Shown: positions 1 through 6,077 of the stretch, in pieces
Numbering within the stretch: position 1 is the first letter of the stretch
Layout of the letters: the number at the start of each line of letters is the position of its first letter
Assembly: GCA_945971355.1 (NCBI GenBank)
Contig: CAMFPD010000140.1
Location: 1-6,077, forward strand
Source: an uncultured Lachnobacterium sp.
Lineage (GTDB): Bacteria > Bacillota > Clostridia > Lachnospirales > Lachnospiraceae
DNA length: 6,077 nucleotides
Direction of reading: 5' to 3'
Notes under the pieces: model-generated
Databases searched by the model: none
What the model was told of the DNA's origin: nothing
The model's input: the letters and a program-made list of their open reading frames with translations, nothing else
Position numbers and translations under genes: made by a program

Positions 1-640
1 GAATGAATGGAACGAAATCTGGAGAGACTATTTTGACTTGGAGACGGATTACAAGGGGATAGCAGAGAAGATACATACATCGGAAGATGAACATTTGAAA
101 CTGGCATATTCCAAAGGCAGTGGAGTCAGGATACTTAAGCAGGATTTGTGGGAAATTATTGTAACCTTTATGATTTCACAGAATAACAATATTCCCCGAA
201 TTAGAAAAAGTGTAGAACTTTTGTGTGAAAGAGCACAGGTTAAAACTCTGGATGGAAAAGGCTATGCCTTCCCAGGACCGGGACAGGTGCCGGCTGAGGT
301 GTTTGAGGATAAAACAATGGGCTTTGGCTACAGGGCTGGATATCTGAAGGGAATATATGCATATGCCGAGGAAAATCCCAAATGGCTTGATAGTTTAAGG
401 AATCTGGGATATGATGAGGCAATGAACTGTCTGTTAGAAAGAAAAGGGATTGGCAAAAAGGTGGCAAACTGTATCTGCCTTTTTGGACTGCATCATGTGG
501 AGGCTTTTCCGATTGACACACATGTTAAGCAGTTTTTACAGGAATACTATAGTGACGGTTTTGATTTTGAACGGTATGAGGGTGTTGCGGGAATAATCCA
601 GCAATATTTGTTTTACTATGAATTAATCAAAGGGAGATAG
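1..640 (+). CDS. ogg: 8-oxoguanine DNA glycosylase (OGG1 family, HhH-GPD), 5'-truncated by the window edge
   Basis: This is the C-terminal 212 residues of a bifunctional base-excision repair enzyme that removes 8-oxoguanine from DNA and nicks the abasic site. The frame is open to the left edge (first full codon at base 2, reading NEWNEIWRDYFDL), so the TTG at 38 is internal and perhaps 60-75 N-terminal residues are missing. Numbering from that codon, the human OGG1 landmarks line up: the NNN motif at 61-63 and Arg66 (human N149-N151, R154), Tyr110-Arg111 (Y203-R204) that wedge into the helix, the helix-hairpin-helix GIGKKVANCIC with catalytic Lys153 (K249) and pocket Cys157 (C253), and FPIDTH with catalytic Asp172 (D268) and His174 (H270). 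A C-terminal Q...LF pair matches Q315 and F319. The stop is 2 bases before pth, whose ribosome binding site (AGGGAG, 631-636) lies inside this gene, so the two are probably co-transcribed. The protein appears fully active. Family assignment is strong; exact substrate preference is inferred. Confidence 0.92.
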   Translation, partial: NEWNEIWRDYFDLETDYKGIAEKIHTSEDEHLKLAYSKGSGVRILKQDLWEIIVTFMISQNNNIPRIRKSVELLCERAQVKTLDGKGYAFPGPGQVPAEVFEDKTMGFGYRAGYLKGIYAYAEENPKWLDSLRNLGYDEAMNCLLERKGIGKKVANCICLFGLHHVEAFPIDTHVKQFLQEYYSDGFDFERYEGVAGIIQQYLFYYELIKGR

Positions 641-642
641 AG

Positions 643-1218
643 ATGTTTGTAATTGTAGGACTTGGAAATCCTGAGAAGAAGTATGAGGGCACGAGACATA
701 ATATCGGGTTTGCGGTTATTGATACCCTTGCAGATAAATATAATATAAGTATTACGGAGAAGAAGCATAAGGCTCTTTGTGGAACTGGTGTGATTGAAGG
801 TGTTAAGGTGCTTCTGGTCAAACCCCTCACTTATATGAATTTAAGTGGCGACAGTGTGGCAGAGGTTATGAATTTTTACAAGCTGGACCCAGAAGAGGAT
901 ATGCTTGTTGTGTTTGATGATATATCTCTGGCGCCTGGAAATATACGAATACGTAAAAAGGGCAGTGCCGGCGGACATAACGGAATTAAGAGCATAATTG
1001 CCAGATGTGGAACTCAAAACTTTATGAGAATAAAGGTTGGAGTCGGTGAAAAGCCTCAGGGATGGGATTTGGCAGATTATGTTCTGGGACGATTTTCATC
1101 AGATGATGCAGGGCTTATGGAGGATGCAATTAAGGATGCAATTCAGGCAGCAATCATGATGAGCCAAGGTGATGTTGACAAAGCGATGAATAATTATAAC
1201 GCAAAAAAGAAGGTATAA
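643..1218 (+). CDS. pth: Peptidyl-tRNA hydrolase (Pth)
   Basis: Cytosolic esterase that splits peptidyl-tRNA dropped from ribosomes, recycling the tRNA; essential in most bacteria. At 191 residues it is the normal family length and looks complete. The N-terminus reads VGLGNPEKKYEGTRHNIGF, with substrate-contact Asn9 and catalytic His19 (E. coli N10 and H20). Further family residues are Asn66 in TYMNLSG (E. coli N68), Asp92 in FDD (E. coli D93, which orients the histidine) and Asn113 in GGHNG (E. coli N114). The start is fixed by the immediate GLGNP motif and by AGGGAG at 631-636, six bases upstream and inside the end of ogg, which suggests translational coupling. mfd begins 11 bases after the stop; pth next to mfd is a common order in Firmicutes. 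The C-terminal tail is short and lysine-rich (KKK at 188-190). No odd features were seen. Confidence 0.97.
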   Translation: MFVIVGLGNPEKKYEGTRHNIGFAVIDTLADKYNISITEKKHKALCGTGVIEGVKVLLVKPLTYMNLSGDSVAEVMNFYKLDPEEDMLVVFDDISLAPGNIRIRKKGSAGGHNGIKSIIARCGTQNFMRIKVGVGEKPQGWDLADYVLGRFSSDDAGLMEDAIKDAIQAAIMMSQGDVDKAMNNYNAKKKV

Positions 1219-1229
1219 GTGTATATTAA

Positions 1230-4200
1230 ATGAAGGCATTTGTTGAACCATTACATGAATTAAGTGAATATAATGAGATGGTCAGAACAGCAGACGAAAA
1301 AAATGGACTTATTTCCATTACAGGATGCATTGACCCTCAAAAACCACATATGATATATGCCTTTGGCAATGGACGAAAGAATAAAGTTATCGTCACTTTT
1401 AATGAGCAAAAGGCGAGGGAGCTGTATGAGGAATACAAGTTCTTTGATCCAAATGTAGTGTATTATCCTGCGAAGGATGTTTTATTTTATCAATCAGATA
1501 TCAGAGGTAATGTCCTGACTGCAGAGAGAATTAATGCAATTAAAGCAATCAGAGGTCAGGAAAAAGTAACACTCATTACAACCTTTGATGCACTTATGAA
1601 TACTATGCCGCCGGCTGAAAAGACGTGGAGGGCAGTTACAAAAATTGCACCAGGGGATGTAATAGACATTGATGAGTTCAAGAAAAAACTCATTGAGATG
1701 GGATATGAGAAGGAATATCAGGTTCAAACCATGGGTCAGTTTGCGATTCGTGGTGGGATCATAGACATATTTCCGCTCACTGAAGAAAATCCAGCGAGAA
1801 TTGAATTGTGGGATGATGAAATTGATACCATAAGAAGCTTCGATACAGAAAGTCAGAAATCCATAGATAATCTGGATGAGCTGGCAATCTATCCTGCTTG
1901 TGAGCTTGTCCTCTCAGATGATGAAAAAAAAGCAGGTATACAAAAGATACTGGAGGAAGCAAATAAGGTTTCGGATAAGTATCGTAAGGAAATGAAGACA
2001 CAGGAGGCTCACAGGATTAAGTCCACTGTAGAAGAACTTGCAGAGGAATGGAGTGAGTTTCAGGTTACGGCAGGCATGGATGCATTCCTGTCTTATTTTT
2101 GTGAGGAAAAGGTAGGGCTTTTAGACTATTTTGCCCCTGAGAATACTTATGTTTTCTTTGACGAAATAACCAGATGTGCAGAGAGAGGAAAACAGACAGA
2201 GATAGAGTTTTCTGAGTCCATGACTCAACGACTTGCGATGGGATATATACTGCCAGGGCAGATGCGGGAGCTTTTCATGCAAAAAGAAGTGATGGGAGCC
2301 TTGGCAAAATATTCATGTATCAGTGTGGCTGCCTTAGATACAAAATCGGCAGGACTTCAACAGATTGGACAGTATGGAATCCATGTTCAAAGTGTAAGCT
2401 CCTACAATAATAGCTTTGAATTGTTGATAAAGGACCTGAAAAAATACAAGAAGAGTGGATACAAGGTTATTCTGATGTCCGGTTCCAGAACAAGAGCCCA
2501 GAGATTAGCTCAGGATTTGATGGATGAAGGCTTTGCAAGCTTTTATACAGAAGATTATGATCACGACCTGGTGCCAGGACAGATTATGGTGTGTTATGGC
2601 AAAATAAAAAGAGGATTCGAGTATCCAATTCTTCGTTTTGCAGTGATAACTGAGTCGGATATTTTTGGAGCTGAAAAGAAGAAAAAGAAACGTCATAGAA
2701 CCTATGAGGGTGAACAGATACAGAGCTTTACTGACTTGTCCGTAGGAGATTACGTGGTTCATGAGAATCATGGACTTGGAATATACAGGGGAATTGAGAA
2801 GATTGAGGTAGACAGGAAGGTAAAGGATTATATTAAGATAGAGTATCAGGGTGGCTCAAATCTGTATATTCTCGCTACTCAGCTTGAATTAATCCAAAAG
2901 TATGCAGGAAAAGAGGCAAGGAAGCCTAAACTGAATAAGTTAGGTGGACAGGAGTGGAACAAGACAAAAACCAAGGTGAGAGGTGCTGTGCAGCAGGTGG
3001 CTGAGGACCTGGTTAAGCTCTACGCAGCAAGAGAAGAACAAAATGGATTTGTCTATGGTCCGGATACAGTATGGCAGAAAGAATTCGAAGAACTTTTTCC
3101 ATTTGAGGAGACAGAGGATCAGGAGCTTGCTATTGAAGCTACAAAGAGGGATATGGAGAGTTCAAAAATAATGGACCGCCTTATTTGTGGCGATGTGGGA
3201 TATGGCAAGACAGAAATTGCCATCAGGGCAGCATTCAAGGCTGTTCAGGAAAACAAGCAGGTTGCATATCTGGTTCCAACCACTATTCTGGCCCAACAGA
3301 TTTATAATACTTTTTCCCAGAGAATGAAAGATTTTCCTGTGAAGGTTGACCTTTTATGTCGTTTTAGAAGCAGTGCAGAGCAGAAAAAAACAGTGGAGAA
3401 TCTGAAAAAAGGTCAGGTTGATATAATAGTTGGAACTCACAGAGTATTATCAAAGGATGTGCAGTTTAAGGATTTGGGACTCCTGATTATTGACGAGGAA
3501 CAGCGATTTGGAGTGACTCACAAGGAGAAGATAAAACAGCTTAAAAATAATGTAGATGTGCTCACACTTACTGCAACACCGATTCCTAGAACTCTGCACA
3601 TGAGTCTTATTGGAATCAGGGATATGAGTGTTCTTGAGGAACCACCAATGGACAGAGTACCAATTCAGACTTATGTGATGGAGTACAATGATGAGCTTGT
3701 GAGGGAAGCAATTAATAGAGAACTTGCCAGAGATGGACAGGTGTACTATGTATACAATAAGGTAAGAGATATAGATGAGGTAACTACCAGAATACAGCAG
3801 CTAGTTCCAGATGCCAATGTGGCTTTCGCGCACGGACAGATGAGAGAGACTGAGCTGGAGCGAATCATGTATGATTTCATAAATGGTGATATTGATGTGC
3901 TGGTATCAACAACCATTATTGAGACAGGACTTGATATATCAAATGTAAATACTATGATTATCCAGGATGCTGATAATATGGGGCTGTCACAGCTTTATCA
4001 GCTGAGAGGAAGAGTTGGCCGTTCCAACAGAACAGCATATGCATTTTTAATGTACAGAAGAAACAAAATGCTAAAGGAGATTGCCGAAAAACGACTTGCT
4101 GCAATCAAGGAATATTCAGATCTCGGAAGTGGTTTTAAAATTGCTATGAGAGATTTGGAAATCAGAGGTGCTGGAAATCTGCTTGGAGCTGAACAGAGTG

Positions 4201-4778
4201 GTCATATGGCTGCTGTTGGATATGATTTGTACTGTAAAATGCTTCATGAGGCAGTTAAAGATGTGAAGGGTGAGACAAAGACTCTGGAGAGATTTGATAC
4301 TTCAATTGATATTGGAATTGATGCATTTATTCCTCCTTCTTATATCGCTAATGAGTTTCAAAAGCTGGATATATACAAGAGGATTGCCGGAATTGAAAAT
4401 GCTGATGAGGCAGATGAGATGCTTGAAGAATTAATTGATCGTTTTGGAGATCCTCCTAAGTCAGTTCAAAACCTTCTTCTCATTGCGAGACTCAAATGCA
4501 GAGCTCATAGTCTTTTTGTGAAGGATATAACTCAAAAGGGAAGTGAGCTAAAGCTTGTAATGTATGAGAAGGCTGAGATTGATCCACTGGCAATCCCTAA
4601 ATTGGTGGAGAAATTTGCACCATTTATGCAATTTACAATGGATGCGGAGAATCCGTATTTTGTATATAAATTAGGTGGAAATTCAAGGGAGAAAAACAGA
4701 GATATTCTGGAAACACTGCAAGAAATACTAAGTGGGATGGAATCTTTGCTTGTGGATGAAACAGAAAAAACTTGCTAG
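1230..4778 (+). CDS. mfd: Transcription-repair coupling factor Mfd
   Basis: ATP-driven DNA translocase that pushes off RNA polymerase stalled at lesions and recruits UvrA for nucleotide excision repair. At 1182 residues it is full length. The UvrB-like N-terminal module spans about 1-340 and lacks a P-loop, as in the family; Arg174 and Arg190 in FAIRGG...PARIELW have the same 16-residue spacing as the UvrA-contact R165/R181 of E. coli. A basic linker KKKKKRHR (483-490) leads into the CarD-like RNA polymerase interaction domain (about 500-558, VGDYVVHENHGLGIY). The RecG-like motor follows: Walker A GDVGYGKT 654-661, DEEQ box 755-758, TATPIPRT 781-788, motif VI QLRGRVGR 924-931, then the translocation motif with DLEIRGAG and EQSG (about 953-991). 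The C-terminal D7 (TRCF) domain covers about 1018-1150. An in-frame TAA directly precedes the ATG, so this is the first possible start; no good Shine-Dalgarno is visible, and coupling to pth is likely. All motifs look intact. Confidence 0.99.
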   Translation: MKAFVEPLHELSEYNEMVRTADEKNGLISITGCIDPQKPHMIYAFGNGRKNKVIVTFNEQKARELYEEYKFFDPNVVYYPAKDVLFYQSDIRGNVLTAERINAIKAIRGQEKVTLITTFDALMNTMPPAEKTWRAVTKIAPGDVIDIDEFKKKLIEMGYEKEYQVQTMGQFAIRGGIIDIFPLTEENPARIELWDDEIDTIRSFDTESQKSIDNLDELAIYPACELVLSDDEKKAGIQKILEEANKVSDKYRKEMKTQEAHRIKSTVEELAEEWSEFQVTAGMDAFLSYFCEEKVGLLDYFAPENTYVFFDEITRCAERGKQTEIEFSESMTQRLAMGYILPGQMRELFMQKEVMGALAKYSCISVAALDTKSAGLQQIGQYGIHVQSVSSYNNSFELLIKDLKKYKKSGYKVILMSGSRTRAQRLAQDLMDEGFASFYTEDYDHDLVPGQIMVCYGKIKRGFEYPILRFAVITESDIFGAEKKKKKRHRTYEGEQIQSFTDLSVGDYVVHENHGLGIYRGIEKIEVDRKVKDYIKIEYQGGSNLYILATQLELIQKYAGKEARKPKLNKLGGQEWNKTKTKVRGAVQQVAEDLVKLYAAREEQNGFVYGPDTVWQKEFEELFPFEETEDQELAIEATKRDMESSKIMDRLICGDVGYGKTEIAIRAAFKAVQENKQVAYLVPTTILAQQIYNTFSQRMKDFPVKVDLLCRFRSSAEQKKTVENLKKGQVDIIVGTHRVLSKDVQFKDLGLLIIDEEQRFGVTHKEKIKQLKNNVDVLTLTATPIPRTLHMSLIGIRDMSVLEEPPMDRVPIQTYVMEYNDELVREAINRELARDGQVYYVYNKVRDIDEVTTRIQQLVPDANVAFAHGQMRETELERIMYDFINGDIDVLVSTTIIETGLDISNVNTMIIQDADNMGLSQLYQLRGRVGRSNRTAYAFLMYRRNKMLKEIAEKRLAAIKEYSDLGSGFKIAMRDLEIRGAGNLLGAEQSGHMAAVGYDLYCKMLHEAVKDVKGETKTLERFDTSIDIGIDAFIPPSYIANEFQKLDIYKRIAGIENADEADEMLEELIDRFGDPPKSVQNLLLIARLKCRAHSLFVKDITQKGSELKLVMYEKAEIDPLAIPKLVEKFAPFMQFTMDAENPYFVYKLGGNSREKNRDILETLQEILSGMESLLVDETEKTC

Positions 4779-4800
4779 TTGCATGAAAAAGTAATATAAT
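4772..4800 (+). promoter_or_regulatory. Putative sigma-A promoter for the foldase gene
   Basis: TTGCTA at 4772-4777 (4 of 6 matches to the -35 consensus) is followed after exactly 17 bases by a perfect TATAAT at 4795-4800. The -35 box overlaps the last codon and stop of mfd. Transcription would start near 4806-4808, giving a leader of about 26 bases before the ATG at 4833. No extended -10 TG is present. This is a sequence match only; its fit in the largest intergenic gap of the window and just ahead of a strong ribosome binding site supports it. Confidence 0.65.
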
Positions 4801-4821
4801 TTATCGAGCGGTGTTTTGCGC

Positions 4822-4828
4822 AAGGAGG
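4822..4828 (+). promoter_or_regulatory. Strong ribosome binding site of the foldase gene
   Basis: AAGGAGG matches the anti-Shine-Dalgarno perfectly and lies 4 bases before the ATG at 4833, slightly closer than usual. It is by far the best ribosome binding site in the window and fixes the start of the lipoprotein. It suggests a higher translation rate than for mfd or the downstream kinase. Confidence 0.85.
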
Positions 4829-4832
4829 AAAT

Positions 4833-5885
4833 ATGAAGTTCAAAAGATTGACAGCAATTTTGTTAGCTGGAATTATGACAGCATCACTTATTACAGGATG
4901 TGGTATAAATAAAAACGAGACAGTGGCAACACTTGGTGAGCAGGAAATCTCTCTTGGAGTAGTTAATTTCATTTGCCGTTACCAGCAGGCTGTTTCAGAT
5001 GATATGTATTCAATGTACTTTGGAGAGGGCGTTTGGCAGCAGGATCTCTATGGTAATGGAACAACAATGCAGGAAAATGTTAAGCAGCAGGTAGTTGAGA
5101 GTGTTCACGAAATGTATACACTTAAGGCACATATGGCAGACTACAATGTAGAGCTTACAGCAGAAGACGAGGCTAAAATATCAGAAGCTGCGCAGAGCTT
5201 TATGGAGGTAAACTCAAAAGAGGCTCTTGAGGAAATTGGGGCAACCCAGGAAATCGTCGAGGAAGTGCTGGCACTTTACACAATTCAGAGCAAAATGGAA
5301 GAAGCAATCGAAGCAGATGCTGATACAGAGGTTTCTGACGAGGAAGCAAATATGAGAGCATACACAATGTTCGATATAGCTATTGACGGTTATACAGACC
5401 CAGAGACATCCTCAACAGTGGAATTCACTGATGAGGAGAAGGAGCAATTAAAGGATGTTGCAAAGTCTATAGAGGAGGCTGTTGATAACGGGGATACTCT
5501 TGAGAAAGTATGTGAAGCTTTGGGATATTCAGATGGTATTACAAATGGCACATACGATGCAGATGACGATAAATTAGATGCAGCAGTTAAAGAGGCTCTT
5601 GATTCGCTTAAAGAGGGTGAGACATCTGCACTTATAGAGACAGATACAGATTTGTACATAGTGAGACTTGACAGTGAAACTGATGAGGAAGCAACTGAAG
5701 CAAACCGTGAATCTATTATAAAGACACGCAAGGATGAGCTTTATGATTCGGTTCTTGAAGGCTGGCAGGAGGCTGACGGCTGGACTGTTGACGAGAAGGT
5801 TCTTTCAGCAATTGAGTTTAAGAATTATTTCACACAGACAACTGAGTCAGATACAGAGTCTGTTGAGAATACAGAAGCAGAGTAA
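4833..5885 (+). CDS. SurA/PrsA-type foldase lipoprotein with degenerate parvulin domain
   Basis: Predicted exported lipoprotein of 350 residues, probably a chaperone for secreted proteins at the outer face of the membrane. The signal peptide has a basic start (MKFKR), a hydrophobic core (about 7-20) and the lipobox ITGC, giving lipidated Cys23. Residues about 31-165 resemble the helical SurA N-terminal chaperone module (VATLGEQEISLG..., a long amphipathic region ending in SKMEEAIEADADTEVSDEEA). Residues about 173-290 resemble a parvulin prolyl isomerase in layout: MRAYTMFDIAI stands where catalytic members have an ASHILV-like strand, and the final strand DLYIVRLD stands where they have GYHIIKL. 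No histidine occurs after residue 100, so isomerase activity is doubtful. The mature part is very acidic (my count: 83 Asp/Glu against 22 Lys/Arg in residues 24-350) and ends in a Thr/Glu-rich tail. Annotation pipelines may call it peptidylprolyl isomerase. Lipoprotein status is firm; foldase role is inferred from family resemblance. It has its own promoter and precedes a kinase gene by 3 bases. Confidence 0.8.
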   Translation: MKFKRLTAILLAGIMTASLITGCGINKNETVATLGEQEISLGVVNFICRYQQAVSDDMYSMYFGEGVWQQDLYGNGTTMQENVKQQVVESVHEMYTLKAHMADYNVELTAEDEAKISEAAQSFMEVNSKEALEEIGATQEIVEEVLALYTIQSKMEEAIEADADTEVSDEEANMRAYTMFDIAIDGYTDPETSSTVEFTDEEKEQLKDVAKSIEEAVDNGDTLEKVCEALGYSDGITNGTYDADDDKLDAAVKEALDSLKEGETSALIETDTDLYIVRLDSETDEEATEANRESIIKTRKDELYDSVLEGWQEADGWTVDEKVLSAIEFKNYFTQTTESDTESVENTEAE

Positions 5886-5888
5886 AAT

Positions 5889-6077
5889 ATGAAGAAGAAT
5901 AATATTGTCTTAATCGGAATGCCGGGGGTGGGTAAGAGCACAGTCGGTGTTATTCTGGCAAAGGTGCTTGGATATCAGTTTGTTGATGCTGATCTTCTGA
6001 TACAAAAATCAGAGGGCAAGCTTCTTAAGGATATCATTGCAGAAAAAGGCACAGATGGATTTATAGAGGTTGAAAAT
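5889..6077 (+). CDS. Shikimate kinase-like P-loop kinase (aroK-like), 3'-truncated by the window edge
   Basis: First 63 codons of a cytosolic small-molecule kinase that runs off the right edge. Shikimate kinase phosphorylates shikimate at the 3-hydroxyl in aromatic amino acid synthesis. The N-terminus aligns without gaps to remembered Mycobacterium tuberculosis AroK: strand IVLIG, Walker A GMPGVGKST at 10-18, then Asp33 and Asp35 in FVDAD (matching D32 and D34, magnesium and shikimate binding), and the KGTDGFIEVE segment at 53-62. In the last segment the usual GExxFRxxE signature is changed: Thr55 replaces the Glu and Ile59 replaces the shikimate-binding Arg58. The start ATG lies 3 bases after the foldase stop and has no clear Shine-Dalgarno, so translation is probably coupled to the upstream gene. 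The fold is clear; shikimate as substrate is uncertain because of the Arg loss and the missing C-terminal lid. Other members of the nucleoside/shikimate kinase superfamily are possible. Confidence 0.78.
   Translation, partial: MKKNNIVLIGMPGVGKSTVGVILAKVLGYQFVDADLLIQKSEGKLLKDIIAEKGTDGFIEVEN

Noticed and set aside
355..364. Perfect 10-base palindrome ATATGCATAT
   Set aside because: It is inside the glycosylase coding sequence (codons for an Ile-Tyr-Ala-Tyr run) and too short and A/T-rich to mean more than chance.
38..640. A 200-codon reading frame starting at TTG 38 as the complete glycosylase gene
   Set aside because: The frame is open upstream to base 2 and the upstream codons (EIWRDYFDL) match the OGG family, so the TTG is an internal Leu codon of a gene cut by the window edge.
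240..830. Minus-strand open frames (240-521, 627-830) opposite ogg and pth
   Set aside because: Both are antiparallel to intact genes with every catalytic residue in place, and their products are composition shadows with no motif.
1199..1229. TATAAG and TATATT as -10 boxes of an mfd promoter
   Set aside because: No acceptable -35 hexamer lies at 16-18 bases upstream of either, and the 11-base gap fits an operon junction better.
1494..2771. Minus-strand open frames (1494-1727, 1777-2001, 2505-2771) and a + strand frame at 2983-3171 inside mfd
   Set aside because: They lie wholly inside the intact mfd frame, and their products are compositionally odd (Cys/Phe/Ser-rich or Arg/Lys/Gln-rich).
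4775..4972. Minus-strand open frame of 65 codons across the mfd–foldase gap
   Set aside because: It covers the predicted promoter, ribosome binding site and signal peptide of the foldase, and shows no recognisable domain.
5390..5731. Minus-strand open frame of 113 codons opposite the foldase gene
   Set aside because: Its product is a low-complexity Ser/Val-rich string, as expected from the reverse complement of acidic GA-rich codons; it lies fully inside a well-supported gene.

Overview
The window looks like chromosomal housekeeping DNA from a low-GC anaerobic Firmicute, most likely a Lachnospiraceae member (Roseburia / Butyrivibrio / Eubacterium type). The taxon is inferred from the A/T-rich codon use (many AGA and GGA codons), the style of the Mfd N-terminus (it opens MKAF, as remembered for Lachnospiraceae Mfd proteins), and the pth–mfd–lipoprotein foldase order. 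No database search was possible.

All five genes lie on the + strand and almost no DNA is left over. (1) Bases 1-640 hold the 3' part of an OGG1-type 8-oxoguanine DNA glycosylase gene; its start lies before the window. (2) Bases 643-1218 are pth, peptidyl-tRNA hydrolase, complete. (3) Bases 1230-4778 are mfd, the transcription-repair coupling factor, complete at 1182 residues. (4) Bases 4833-5885 encode a very acidic lipoprotein of the SurA/PrsA foldase type, complete at 350 residues, with a parvulin-like region that has lost its histidines. (5) Bases 5889-6077 are the first 63 codons of a shikimate-kinase-fold P-loop kinase that runs off the right edge.

The spacing suggests two transcription units that may read through. 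ogg, pth and mfd are packed with gaps of 2 and 11 bases and no terminator between them, so they probably share a transcript that starts before the window. A 54-base gap after mfd carries a good sigma-A-type promoter (TTGCTA, 17 bases, TATAAT) whose -35 box overlaps the end of mfd, followed by a strong ribosome binding site. The foldase and the kinase, only 3 bases apart, can therefore be expressed independently of the repair genes. No terminator hairpin was seen anywhere, so read-through from mfd is also likely.

Functionally, the first unit combines removal of oxidised guanine (Ogg), rescue of stalled peptidyl-tRNA (Pth) and removal of RNA polymerase stalled at lesions (Mfd). The second combines a secreted, membrane-anchored chaperone-like protein with a small-molecule kinase. 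No mobile element, CRISPR array, structural RNA gene or tRNA was seen. The region is mostly ordinary; the points worth a second look are the lost catalytic or substrate residues in the foldase and the kinase.
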